Source: Methylocystis sp. (GTDB taxonomy: Bacteria; Pseudomonadota; Alphaproteobacteria; Rhizobiales; Beijerinckiaceae). Taken from it: a stretch of 64,000 nucleotides of DNA. This document shows, one piece after another, positions 15,804 through 23,928 of this stretch (position 1 is the stretch's first letter; every line of letters starts with the position of its first letter). The stretch covers positions 1-64,000 of the forward strand of contig JADCCX010000012.1 of assembly GCA_020252485.1 (NCBI GenBank), written 5' to 3'. A model generated the notes under the pieces. That model was not told where the DNA came from and searched no databases. It worked only from the letters and a program-made list of their open reading frames with translations. Both the position numbers and the translations under genes were made by a program.

Positions 15804-16415
15804 ATGGCGCAATCGACCCTTACCGCTGACTCAGGGCCGCTTATCGACCGGATATGGGCCGTTGGCGAGCAGAAGCTGCTGCGTCAGGCGATCCTCGCCG
15901 TCGCAGGCGTCGCCCTGCTGACGCTCTCCGCCAAGGTGCAGGTGCCGTTCTATCCCGTGCCGATGACGCTGCAGACGCTGGTCGTGCTGCTGATCGGCGC
16001 CGCCTATGGCTGGCGTCTGGGCGCTGTCACCGTCGGCCTCTATCTTCTGCAGGGCCTGGCCGGGCTGCCGGTTTTCGCGAATTCCTGGCTGGCGGGCCCC
16101 GCCTATTTCCTCGGACCGACGGCGGGCTTCCTGGTGGCCTTCATGGCTTCCGCCGCCATTACCGGCTACGCGGTCGAGAAGGGCGCCGCCCGCTCGCTGC
16201 CGCTGCTGGCCGCTGCGATGCTGCTGGCGCAGGCCGTCGTCTTCGCCGTTGGCGCGCTCTGGCTCGCCCAGTTCGCGCAACTGGCGAATGGCGCGCATGG
16301 CGTGGGCTTTGCACGGGCCTGGGCCGTCGTGCAAACATTTCTGCCGGGCGATCTCCTGAAGACCGCCATTGCCGTGGCGCTGGTGAGCCTTTTTGCCCAC
16401 AAGACGGCAGGCTGA
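15804..16415 (+). CDS. bioY: Biotin transporter substrate-binding membrane protein BioY
   Basis: 203 aa. Core BioY features: LTLSAKVQVPFYPVPMTLQT (41-60), GAAYGWRLGAVTVGLYLLQG, the block AGLPVFANSWLAGPAYFLGP and GFLVAFMASAAITGY; six membrane helices. It imports biotin, alone or with an ECF energising module; no bioM/bioN is nearby. Stands between divergent and convergent neighbours as a single gene. I saw no recognisable BioR operator upstream. Confidence 0.92.
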   Translation: MAQSTLTADSGPLIDRIWAVGEQKLLRQAILAVAGVALLTLSAKVQVPFYPVPMTLQTLVVLLIGAAYGWRLGAVTVGLYLLQGLAGLPVFANSWLAGPAYFLGPTAGFLVAFMASAAITGYAVEKGAARSLPLLAAAMLLAQAVVFAVGALWLAQFAQLANGAHGVGFARAWAVVQTFLPGDLLKTAIAVALVSLFAHKTAG

Positions 16416-16422
16416 AATCCTT

Positions 16423-17349
16423 TCAGGACCGATTGGCTGGCGCTGAAAGCGTCAGCCCTTTGTCCCAATAGGGCGGGTTGCCGAAGCGTTCGCCCAGAAA
16501 GTCCATGAAGACGCGCACCTTATGGGCAAGATGCCGGCGCGATGGATAGACGGCATGTACAGCCACCCGGGCCGAGGCCTGCCATTCCGGCAGCACGATC
16601 GCCAGTCGGCCGCTGTCGATCTCCGGACCGACATCCCAGGTCGAGCGCAGCGCTATGCCCATGCCGGCCAGCACCGCCTCGCGGATCACTTCGCTGGAAT
16701 TGGTGCGCACGGCGCTCTCGACGCGCACCGTGGCAGACCCGCACTTGCCTTCGAGCCGCCACTGATCGGCGTTGTGGAGCAGCAGCCGATGCTGCGCGAG
16801 ATCAGCTAGGGATAGCGGCGCGCCATGGGCTGCAAGGTAACCGGGCGCGGCGCAAAGCACCCGGTGATTGGGGGCGAGCCGTTTGGCCACCAGACTCGAA
16901 TCGGCAAGATCGGCAATGCGGATCGCCAGATCGTAGCCTTCCGCCACAATGTCCACGAAAGCGTCCGAGAGCGAGAGATCGATGGTGATCTCGGGATAGA
17001 GCCGCAGGAACTCCACCAGATGCGGCGCGATATGCATGCGCCCGAAGGAGGTGGGCGCCGAGACGCGCAAGGTGCCGCGCGCAGCTGCGGTGCGGCGCGA
17101 AACCCAGGCCTCCGCCTCATCGACCGAAGCGAGAATGGCGACCACGCGCTCGTAAAATCCCTTGCCGGATTCGGTCAGCGTCAATTGCCGGGTGGTGCGC
17201 TGCAGAAGCCTTGTCCCAAGCCGCTCCTCCAGGTTCTTGATGCGCTTCGACACAACCGGCGGCGACAGGCCGAGCTCCCGCCCCGCGGCCGACATGGACC
17301 CCGCCGTGACGACGCGGGCAAAGATATCAAGCTCGGCAAGGCGGTCCAT
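16423..17349 (-). CDS. LysR-family transcriptional regulator
   Basis: 308 aa. N-terminal winged HTH (LDIFARVVTAGSMSAAGREL, LSPPVVSKRIKNLEERLGTR, LLQRTTRQLTLTESGKGFYE), then an effector domain with DLAIRIADLADSSLVAKRLA. This layout belongs to the CrgA/DsdC-like LysR group common in alphaproteobacteria. Divergently transcribed from the GlcD-like oxidase across 130 bp, which makes that gene its likely target. Effector unknown. Confidence 0.88.
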   Translation of the reverse strand: MDRLAELDIFARVVTAGSMSAAGRELGLSPPVVSKRIKNLEERLGTRLLQRTTRQLTLTESGKGFYERVVAILASVDEAEAWVSRRTAAARGTLRVSAPTSFGRMHIAPHLVEFLRLYPEITIDLSLSDAFVDIVAEGYDLAIRIADLADSSLVAKRLAPNHRVLCAAPGYLAAHGAPLSLADLAQHRLLLHNADQWRLEGKCGSATVRVESAVRTNSSEVIREAVLAGMGIALRSTWDVGPEIDSGRLAIVLPEWQASARVAVHAVYPSRRHLAHKVRVFMDFLGERFGNPPYWDKGLTLSAPANRS

Positions 17350-17479
17350 CAGGCATCACTAGCAACTGAGGGGAATGGATCAAGCGTCATCCTTGCCGGA
17401 CAGGCAACAATGCCGCACGATGATTTCGCGGTTCCGTTCCTGCGCCAATGCCCTAGAATAGAGCCTTCAGGAGCCTTCC

Positions 17480-18910
17480 ATGACTGCCATAGCCTTCCCC
17501 GCACCGAAAGCCGACGTGCTCGCCCGCCGCGCCTTTCTGATCGACGGTCTGTCGAAACTCGTGCCGCCCGCATCGCTGATCACGGCGGAGGACGAACGCC
17601 GTCCCTTCGAGACCGACGCCTTCACCGCCTACAAGCGCCTGCCTCTGCTCGTCGTGCTGCCTGAAACGACCGAACAGGTGAGCGCGGTGTTGAAGTTCTG
17701 CGGCGAGAACGGCGTGCCCGTTGTGCCGCGCGGGGCGGGAACCTCGCTTTGCGGCGGCTCGACCCCGCAGGAGGACGCCGTCGTCATCGGCGTTTCGAAG
17801 ATGAACCGCGTGCTCAATGTCAGCTATCCCGACCGCACCATGCGGGTGCAGGCCGGCATCACCAATCTCGGCATCTCGGCGCATGTCGGCGGCGACGGAT
17901 TCTTCTATGCGCCGGACCCGTCCTCGCAGCTTGCCTGCTCGATCGGCGGCAATATCGCCATGAATTCGGGCGGCGCGCATTGCTTGAAGTATGGCGTCAC
18001 CACCAACAATCTCATGGGCGTGCGGATGGTGCTGCTCGATGGCGCGGTCGTCGATCTCGGCGGCGATGCGATGGACGCGCCGGGCTATGATCTCGTTGGT
18101 CTCGTCTGCGGTTCGGAAGGGCAGCTCGGAATTATCACCGAAGCGACAATCCGCATCCTGCCGCTGGCGGAAGGCGCCAGGCCCGTCCTGTTCGGCTTCG
18201 ACACGCCGGAAGATGCTGGGGCCTGCGTCGCCGCGATTATCGGCGCGGGCATCGTACCCGTCGCCATGGAATATATGGACAAGGAAGCGATCGACATCTG
18301 CGAGGCCTATGCCAAGGCCGGCTATCCGCTGGATGTGGCGGCGCTCCTCATTATCGAGGTGGAGGGATCCGACGCCGAGATGGATTCCGCGCTGGCGCGG
18401 ATCGTGGCGATCGCCAGGGACCACAAGGTGAAGGTCGTCAAAGAATCGAAATCCGCCATGGAGACAGCGGCGATCTGGAAGGGCCGCAAATCCGCCTTCG
18501 GCGCCACAGGGCGCATCGCGGATTACATCTGCATGGATGGCACCATCCCCACCGGCCGGTTGCCCGAGGTGCTGACCCGCATCGGCCAGATCGTGAAGGG
18601 CTACGGCCTCAGGGTGGCGAACGTGTTCCATGCCGGGGACGGAAACCTGCATCCGCTGGTGATGTATGATGTCAACGACCCCGCCTCAGCCGAGAAGGCG
18701 GAAGCGGCCGGCATGGATATCCTCAAGCTTTGCGTCGAAGTCGGCGGCTGCCTGACCGGCGAGCATGGCGTGGGCATCGAGAAGCGCGACCTGATGGTGC
18801 ATCAGTTCAGCCGGGATGACTTGCATCAGCAGATGCGCGCGCGCGCCGTCTTCGATCCGCAATGGGTGCTCAATCCCGCCAAGGTCTTTCCGCTCGACGA
18901 CCGGATCTGA
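17480..18910 (+). CDS. FAD-linked 2-hydroxyacid oxidase, GlcD-like
   Basis: 476 aa. N-terminal FAD-binding-4 domain: VLPETTEQVSAVLKFCGENG, VPVVPRGAGTSLCGG, the block SSQLACSIGGNIAMNSGGAH and GSEGQLGIITEATIRILPL. C-terminal FAD-oxidase domain with FHAGDGNLHPLVMYD and GCLTGEHGVGIEKRD. This is the layout of glycolate oxidase GlcD and D-lactate dehydrogenases, which oxidise 2-hydroxyacids. No glcE or glcF partner follows; it is alone behind the divergent LysR gene, so the substrate is uncertain. CAGGAGCC before the ATG. Confidence 0.85.
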   Translation: MTAIAFPAPKADVLARRAFLIDGLSKLVPPASLITAEDERRPFETDAFTAYKRLPLLVVLPETTEQVSAVLKFCGENGVPVVPRGAGTSLCGGSTPQEDAVVIGVSKMNRVLNVSYPDRTMRVQAGITNLGISAHVGGDGFFYAPDPSSQLACSIGGNIAMNSGGAHCLKYGVTTNNLMGVRMVLLDGAVVDLGGDAMDAPGYDLVGLVCGSEGQLGIITEATIRILPLAEGARPVLFGFDTPEDAGACVAAIIGAGIVPVAMEYMDKEAIDICEAYAKAGYPLDVAALLIIEVEGSDAEMDSALARIVAIARDHKVKVVKESKSAMETAAIWKGRKSAFGATGRIADYICMDGTIPTGRLPEVLTRIGQIVKGYGLRVANVFHAGDGNLHPLVMYDVNDPASAEKAEAAGMDILKLCVEVGGCLTGEHGVGIEKRDLMVHQFSRDDLHQQMRARAVFDPQWVLNPAKVFPLDDRI

Positions 18911-18912
18911 CC

Positions 18913-20676
18913 TCAGGCGTAGTAGCGGCTCTCGTAGCCCAGGCCGCGTTTTTGGGCGAGGAAAAGATCGAAATCCGCCTTCTCCATGGGACGGGAGAAG
19001 TAATAGCCCTGCAGGCAATGGCACCCGGCGGCGCGCAGGAAGATATGGTGCTCCAGCGTCTCCACGCCCTCAGCCTGCACCGTCATGCCGAGCGAGCGGC
19101 CCAGCGCCACCACATTGTGGATGATGGCGGCGGAACCCGAGCCGCCGCCACGTTCGGCGCTGAGCGTCTTAACGAAGACCTGATCGATCTTGAGCTTGTC
19201 GAATTGGAAGCGCCGGAGATAACTGAGCGAGGCGAAGCCCGTGCCGAAATCGTCGAGCGCGACGCGCATGCCCGCGTCATGGAATTCCTTGATGGTGGCT
19301 GCGGCCTTCTCGGCGTCGCGGATCAGCACGCCTTCCGTGACCTCGATCTCCACCCGACGCGGCTCGATCGCCATTTCCTTGACGATGCCGATAATGGATT
19401 GGGCCACGCCTTTTCCACGAAATTGAGCCGGCGAAACGTTAACGGCGATGTCGATATCCGGCCAGCTCTGCGCATCCTCGAGGGTCCGGCGGACCGTCCA
19501 TTCGCCGATCGGCCCGATCAGGCCTGTCTCTTCCGCGAGCGGAATGAAGTCGGTCGGCGACACGATGCCGAGTTCGGGGTTGAGCCAGCGCACCAATGCT
19601 TCGACGCCGCGGATCGTTTCCCCATCGGCCGCGAAGAAAGGCTGATAAACCATGCGCATTTCGTCCCGCTCGATGGCATGGCGCAGCGCGCTTTCCATGA
19701 CTTTCTTCCGCCGGGCATTGTCTTCCATGCTGCTGTCGAAACGGAAGCAGGTGCCGCGTCCCGCCGCCTTGGCGCGATACATCGAGATATCGGCGCGGCG
19801 GACGAGTTCGGAAAACTCAAGGCCGTCTTCCGGAGCGATGGCGATGCCGACCGACCCGCCGATGACCAGTTCGACACGGTCGATCATGAACGGTTGGCCC
19901 ATGCGCTTGCTGATCAACTCGCCGATCGCGAGGATCTCTTCCTCCGTGCTGCAGCCATTGACAACCAGGGCGAACTCGTCGCCGCCAAGACGCGCGCCGG
20001 TCGCCCTGTCCTTGGCGATCTCGCGCAAGCGCCCGGTGACCGCGCACAGCAGCTTGTCGCCCATTTCGTGCCCGAAATTGTCGTTCACCTCCTTGAACCG
20101 GTCGAGATCGATGTAGACGACGCCGACCGGCCGGTCTTCAGGGCGCGAATTCAACGCCTCCTCGACAAGCAGGTAAAAACCCGAACGGTTGGCCAGACCC
20201 GTCAGGGGGTCACTGGTGCCGCGCCGGCGGGCGCGCATATCGACAAGAGCCAGAGCCTCGCGGGCTTTACCTTGGCGTCTCAGAGCGAGAAACCCCTGAA
20301 GAACTGCCAGAGCAGTTGCCGCCGTAGCCAGCTTCAGAAAAGCTGCCCGGCCCAGGGCAGTATCGTCCAGTCCCGGCAGGAGCGCGGCGGTCATGCCTGC
20401 GAGCGCCATCGCCGTCGCCAGCGAAACGGCGAGTTCAGGCAGCGGACTGAGCAGCGCCTCGACCTCCTTGTCGCGGACGCCGCCCTTGACCAGCCCACCG
20501 GGGCGGGTTTCCGGGCTGCGCCGGTCGAAGGCTGGACCGTGGGATATGCCGCCCGATGGCCGCTGCGGGGCCGCGAGCGCGGCGCTTTCCTGCAACCCGG
20601 CAATGGCCGGGACGGCAGCAAGGACACCGTCCCGATGTCCCGGTCTCTCCGGCTGATCCCGCGGATCGGCGCTCAT
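18913..20676 (-). CDS. Membrane-anchored GGDEF-EAL protein (c-di-GMP metabolism)
   Basis: 587 aa. Two hydrophobic segments (about 83-100 and 111-130), a GGDEF domain with an intact RLGGDEF (229-235) and an EAL domain with EAL at 359-361 (GVEALVRWLNPE), NVSPAQFRGKG, EVTEGVLIRD, DDFGTGFASLSYL and AEGVETLEH, so both cyclase and phosphodiesterase sites look complete. I see no RxxD inhibitory site five residues before GGDEF. Last gene of a four-gene operon; its ATG overlaps the PilZ gene stop by 4 nt. Ends 2 bp from the convergent glcD-like stop. Confidence 0.9.
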   Translation of the reverse strand: MSADPRDQPERPGHRDGVLAAVPAIAGLQESAALAAPQRPSGGISHGPAFDRRSPETRPGGLVKGGVRDKEVEALLSPLPELAVSLATAMALAGMTAALLPGLDDTALGRAAFLKLATAATALAVLQGFLALRRQGKAREALALVDMRARRRGTSDPLTGLANRSGFYLLVEEALNSRPEDRPVGVVYIDLDRFKEVNDNFGHEMGDKLLCAVTGRLREIAKDRATGARLGGDEFALVVNGCSTEEEILAIGELISKRMGQPFMIDRVELVIGGSVGIAIAPEDGLEFSELVRRADISMYRAKAAGRGTCFRFDSSMEDNARRKKVMESALRHAIERDEMRMVYQPFFAADGETIRGVEALVRWLNPELGIVSPTDFIPLAEETGLIGPIGEWTVRRTLEDAQSWPDIDIAVNVSPAQFRGKGVAQSIIGIVKEMAIEPRRVEIEVTEGVLIRDAEKAAATIKEFHDAGMRVALDDFGTGFASLSYLRRFQFDKLKIDQVFVKTLSAERGGGSGSAAIIHNVVALGRSLGMTVQAEGVETLEHHIFLRAAGCHCLQGYYFSRPMEKADFDLFLAQKRGLGYESRYYA

Positions 20677-21161
20677 GACCGTACCGTATCGGTCCTGGCC
20701 TGACCTGTGGGCTCCATGGCGACGGGTTCGGATCGCGCATCATCGACACGCTCCATGCCGAACGCCGCCATGATCTCCGCGACAGCCATCTCATCCAGCC
20801 GGCTCCTGAACACGATGTCGTAGCCGAGCGGCGAAACAGATGAAATCTGACCGAGCACTTCCCTGTCGGCGAAGCGCAGGAGCACATCGACGCGCCCGCG
20901 GTCAAGAATGTAGATCGACGCCGGGCGGAACGTCGCTCCGCTCGCATCCAGATCCGTCACCAGCCCGTCCAACGGGATGGACTTGTCGACGAGCACCATG
21001 ACGCCGACGACGCAGCAGCGCGGCCGTCCGACCTTGATGATCGCTTTCATTCCGCCGCGCCAGAACAGACGCGACAGCAAGCCGGCCGGCTTGTTGCGGG
21101 CCACAGACCCGATCAGCCGGAGTTTGGCTTCCTGGGCGGGGATCGGATTGGTCTCAGCCAT
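20673..21161 (-). CDS. PilZ-domain-like protein
   Basis: 162 aa from an ATG at 21161, supported by GGGAGATAAGG just upstream; a longer start at 21194 would overlap the preceding gene. The region LVTDLDASGATFRPASIYIL, followed by GRVDVLLRFADREVLGQISS and VSPLGYDIVFRS, has the beta-barrel pattern of a PilZ domain, but the N-terminal RxxxR c-di-GMP motif is not obvious (RPRCCVVG may be a remnant). Position between a MotA-like channel and a GGDEF-EAL protein suggests a c-di-GMP-linked adaptor. Domain call is moderate. Confidence 0.6.
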   Translation of the reverse strand: MAETNPIPAQEAKLRLIGSVARNKPAGLLSRLFWRGGMKAIIKVGRPRCCVVGVMVLVDKSIPLDGLVTDLDASGATFRPASIYILDRGRVDVLLRFADREVLGQISSVSPLGYDIVFRSRLDEMAVAEIMAAFGMERVDDARSEPVAMEPTGQARTDTVRS

Positions 21162-21177
21162 AGCCTTATCTCCCGCC

Positions 21178-23007
21178 TTAACCGTTCGCGCCATTGCGCA
21201 GGCCGTTCGCGGCCGCTGAATAGAGCTTGCGGCGCAGGGCCTCGTGATCGACGTCGAGCTTGCCGGCCTGCTGCTTCGCTTCGTGCTCGGGCAGCGTCGC
21301 CTGCGGCGGGGCGGCGAGTGCTTGCGCCGCCGAAGCGGGGTCGCCGGCGCCCGCAGCGTTCGCGACGAGGCTGCGGTTCACGAGCTGAGCATAGGCCGCG
21401 AAAACCGTTTCCATCGAGCGCGAGAGTTCAGTGAAGCCTGCGGTCAGCTTATCCTCGAACGCAGCCGAAACGCCGCCGCCCATGCCGCCGGACTGGAGCA
21501 GCTGCAGCACGCTCCTCAGTTCCGCCTGTTCGGTTGCCATCCTGCCAATGCCGGTTTCGAGGGCAGTCGCAGTGCGTTCGAGCGCCAGGCTCATGCTGCC
21601 GACGCCGCCCTTCACCTTCGATTCGATCGAGCCGGCGATTTCGGCGATCTTGTCGCCTGCGGCCTTCACATCAAGGAGCTTGGCGAGGCGCGTGTTGGTT
21701 TCGTAATTCTCGGCCGTGAGGCGGCGCAGGCCATCGAGATAAGCCTGGCCGGTCACCTCCATCACATGCGCCATGCCATTAAAGCCGCTGGTCAAACGCT
21801 GCTCGGTGGTCCGCATCGCTACGATCAATTCCTGCAAATGCTCGCTGGAGCCCTGCTGCAGGACCACCAGTTCACGGCCTGATTCCCGCGTGTCATTGCC
21901 GTCGACGGCCAGCCTATCGAGCACGGCGAGGATCGAGCGGCTGACCTGGGTCTGCTCCGCCTGGATCTCGATCAGCCGGGGCATGGCGTTTGACATGCTC
22001 TCCATGGTCGTCTGCATCCGGCTGAAGCCCTGGGCCATGGTTGCGACCATGCCCATATCACTTACCGTCGGCCCGCTGGCGCCATGGGCGTAGCCTGCTT
22101 CGCCCGGCGCACCCAGCAGGCCATCGGTGATGAGGCGCGCCAGCTCACCGAAGTCGCCGCCCTTGCCGGTTTCGAGATGCGTCGTACTCGCCAGCCAGCT
22201 CTCGAAGTTCTCCTTGAGCGCCGACTGGCATCGCGACCCGAAGCGCGCCATAAGCCCCAGCGTCAGCGAGCCGAAAAGGCCGAAGAGGGAGGACGAGAAG
22301 CCCATCGCCATGCCGCTCAGCGGTTTCTGCAGGTCTGAGAGGAGACGATGCATCGACTCCGTTGGATTGCTGGAGCCTCCCGTGAGGTTGGAGATGACGG
22401 TGCCGATAGAGCCCACCATCTCCATCAGGCCGACGAAGGTGCCGATCAGGCCGAGGAAGATCAGCAGGCCTGTGAGATAACCGACGAGCGAACGTTCCTC
22501 CGCCAGGCGGTTGTCGATGGCGTAGGTGATGTTCTGCAGGGTCGCCACGGAGATCTTGAGGTGCTTGCTCTTCAGCACTTCGTCATAGGCGAGATCGAAC
22601 ATGTGGCCGATCGAGCGCGGCCGCGAGAAGACGACGCCCGGCTCCATGGCGCGATAATGGCGCCAGTAGGGATCCTCCTGCGCCTCCACCCGCTCCGTCC
22701 GCATGTCATTGTAGGCTTCCTCGAGAGCGGCGAAGGCCCAGGCGTCATTGCGCACTGCAAGGACCCGCTTGAAGGTGATCACGACGCCGAACATGAACAG
22801 GCCGATGATCAGCCCATTCATTTGGACGTGGGCCTTGATGCCCTCCCAGATGAAGTCATGCGCATAGAAAACCAGAACGCAGACGGCCGCCACGACCATG
22901 AGCAGCCGCTTCAGCTGCGCATTGACTGTGGCCCGCAACGCGGCGACCGGAGCGGAGGTCTCCGGCTTCTTCATCGTCTGGGTACTCGGCTGGGACACGG
23001 GGGACAT
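21178..23007 (-). CDS. MotA/TolQ/ExbB-like proton channel with long C-terminal tail
   Basis: 609 aa. Four membrane segments: LMVVAAVCVLVFYAHDFIW (about 35-53), GLIIGLFMFGVVITF, LVGYLTGLLIFLGLIGTFVG with FVGLMEMVGSIG after it, and MAMGFSSSLFGLFGSLTLGL; the last two resemble the MotA/ExbB pore helices. The C-terminal 330 or so residues are hydrophilic and coiled-coil-like (repeats such as MEVTGQAYLDGLRRLTAENY), far longer than MotA or ExbB. It pairs with the MotB-like protein encoded 51 bp upstream. Probable proton-motive-force-driven complex of unknown output. ATG at 23007 lacks a strong ribosome-binding site. Confidence 0.78.
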   Translation of the reverse strand: MSPVSQPSTQTMKKPETSAPVAALRATVNAQLKRLLMVVAAVCVLVFYAHDFIWEGIKAHVQMNGLIIGLFMFGVVITFKRVLAVRNDAWAFAALEEAYNDMRTERVEAQEDPYWRHYRAMEPGVVFSRPRSIGHMFDLAYDEVLKSKHLKISVATLQNITYAIDNRLAEERSLVGYLTGLLIFLGLIGTFVGLMEMVGSIGTVISNLTGGSSNPTESMHRLLSDLQKPLSGMAMGFSSSLFGLFGSLTLGLMARFGSRCQSALKENFESWLASTTHLETGKGGDFGELARLITDGLLGAPGEAGYAHGASGPTVSDMGMVATMAQGFSRMQTTMESMSNAMPRLIEIQAEQTQVSRSILAVLDRLAVDGNDTRESGRELVVLQQGSSEHLQELIVAMRTTEQRLTSGFNGMAHVMEVTGQAYLDGLRRLTAENYETNTRLAKLLDVKAAGDKIAEIAGSIESKVKGGVGSMSLALERTATALETGIGRMATEQAELRSVLQLLQSGGMGGGVSAAFEDKLTAGFTELSRSMETVFAAYAQLVNRSLVANAAGAGDPASAAQALAAPPQATLPEHEAKQQAGKLDVDHEALRRKLYSAAANGLRNGANG

Positions 23008-23058
23008 CTTTGCGCAAAGCGGGAAAGAAAGGATTAACCGGCTGAAGCGAAGGTTTCG

Positions 23059-23751
23059 CTACCCGGTCCTGGCGAGATCGATCCGGACGATATCCGCGCT
23101 TTCATTGCCGCTCGCGTCCTCGATGCGCGTCCTGATGCGCTCGGGCGCGACGCCCATCGCGATCAGCTTGCCGCGCAGGTTCAGCAGGCGGTAGAAGGCC
23201 ACGCGGCGGGCATCGCTTATCGAGCCGGCCTTTTCGATAAACGCTTTGATCTCGATCGGTTGCGAGAGGCCGCCGCTTGCCTGCATCGCCGCCTTGATTC
23301 GTTCGTTCGTCGCGTTGTCGATTCCCGTCGCCCGCTTTTCGAAGGCGATGGTGATGAAGGCCGGCTCCGGCAGCACCTGCGCCGGCGCGGCGGCCTTGGG
23401 CGACAGCCTGTCGGCCGAGGTGAAAACATGGCCCGAAGCCACCGGTTTCGCCGATTCCGCCCAGATTTCCGGATTTTCCGCAGAAGCCCGCCCGGTTGCG
23501 GCCTGCGTGTCGCGCTGCTGCGTTTCCAGCCGCGCGACGACGCGCGAGGCGAGATCATCAGTGCTTTCCCTGTCCGTCAGATTATCGATGTTGATCGCCT
23601 TGGCGATCTTTTCGACCATCGAGCGGGAGACGTTCTGCGACAGGCCGAAAATCGCGACGGCCAGGATGGTCATCACGAAAATCAGCATCATCGTCATCGT
23701 GGTCAGGGCATCGACATACCCTGGCCAATGGTTCTCTTCCTCGGAAGCCAT
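23059..23751 (-). CDS. MotB/OmpA-like stator partner protein
   Basis: 230 aa. Short cytoplasmic N-terminus, then WPGYVDALTTMTMMLIFVMT leading into one hydrophobic helix (about 15-37) with an aspartate (D13) at its start, as in MotB/ExbD proton-carrying subunits. The periplasmic part ends in a degenerate OmpA/MotB-like domain (IEIKAFIEKAGSISDARRVA, then LRGKLIAMGVAPERI); the peptidoglycan-binding residues are poorly kept. First gene of the operon with the MotA-like, PilZ and GGDEF-EAL genes. Not flagellar: no other motility gene is in the window. Confidence 0.72.
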   Translation of the reverse strand: MASEEENHWPGYVDALTTMTMMLIFVMTILAVAIFGLSQNVSRSMVEKIAKAINIDNLTDRESTDDLASRVVARLETQQRDTQAATGRASAENPEIWAESAKPVASGHVFTSADRLSPKAAAPAQVLPEPAFITIAFEKRATGIDNATNERIKAAMQASGGLSQPIEIKAFIEKAGSISDARRVAFYRLLNLRGKLIAMGVAPERIRTRIEDASGNESADIVRIDLARTG

Positions 23752-23857
23752 GCCCGCGCCGCATTCCCGCTTGTTGTATTCCGGACGCTACAGCAAGAGG
23801 TTTTTCAGGGGGTTAACGGGCCGCAGCGGGCGGGCGCGGACAGCAGGGCGGAATGGC

Positions 23858-23887
23858 TTGCCCCTGACAATGCGCATCACCTATAGA
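23858..23887 (+). promoter_or_regulatory. Putative ptsP promoter
   Basis: TTGCCC (23858-23863), 18-nt spacer, TATAGA (23882-23887), about 40 bp upstream of the ptsP start. No operator is recognisable. Confidence 0.4.
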
Positions 23888-23928
23888 TTCTCCATGGGAC
23901 CTCCCGGTTCGGGAAGAAAGAGATCGAC

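Noticed and set aside
21178-23751. Zorya phage-defence system
   Set aside because: ZorA/ZorB-like architecture is present, but gene order is reversed and there is no ZorC, ZorD helicase/nuclease or ZorE; PilZ and GGDEF-EAL genes follow instead. Kept only as a related but distinct module.
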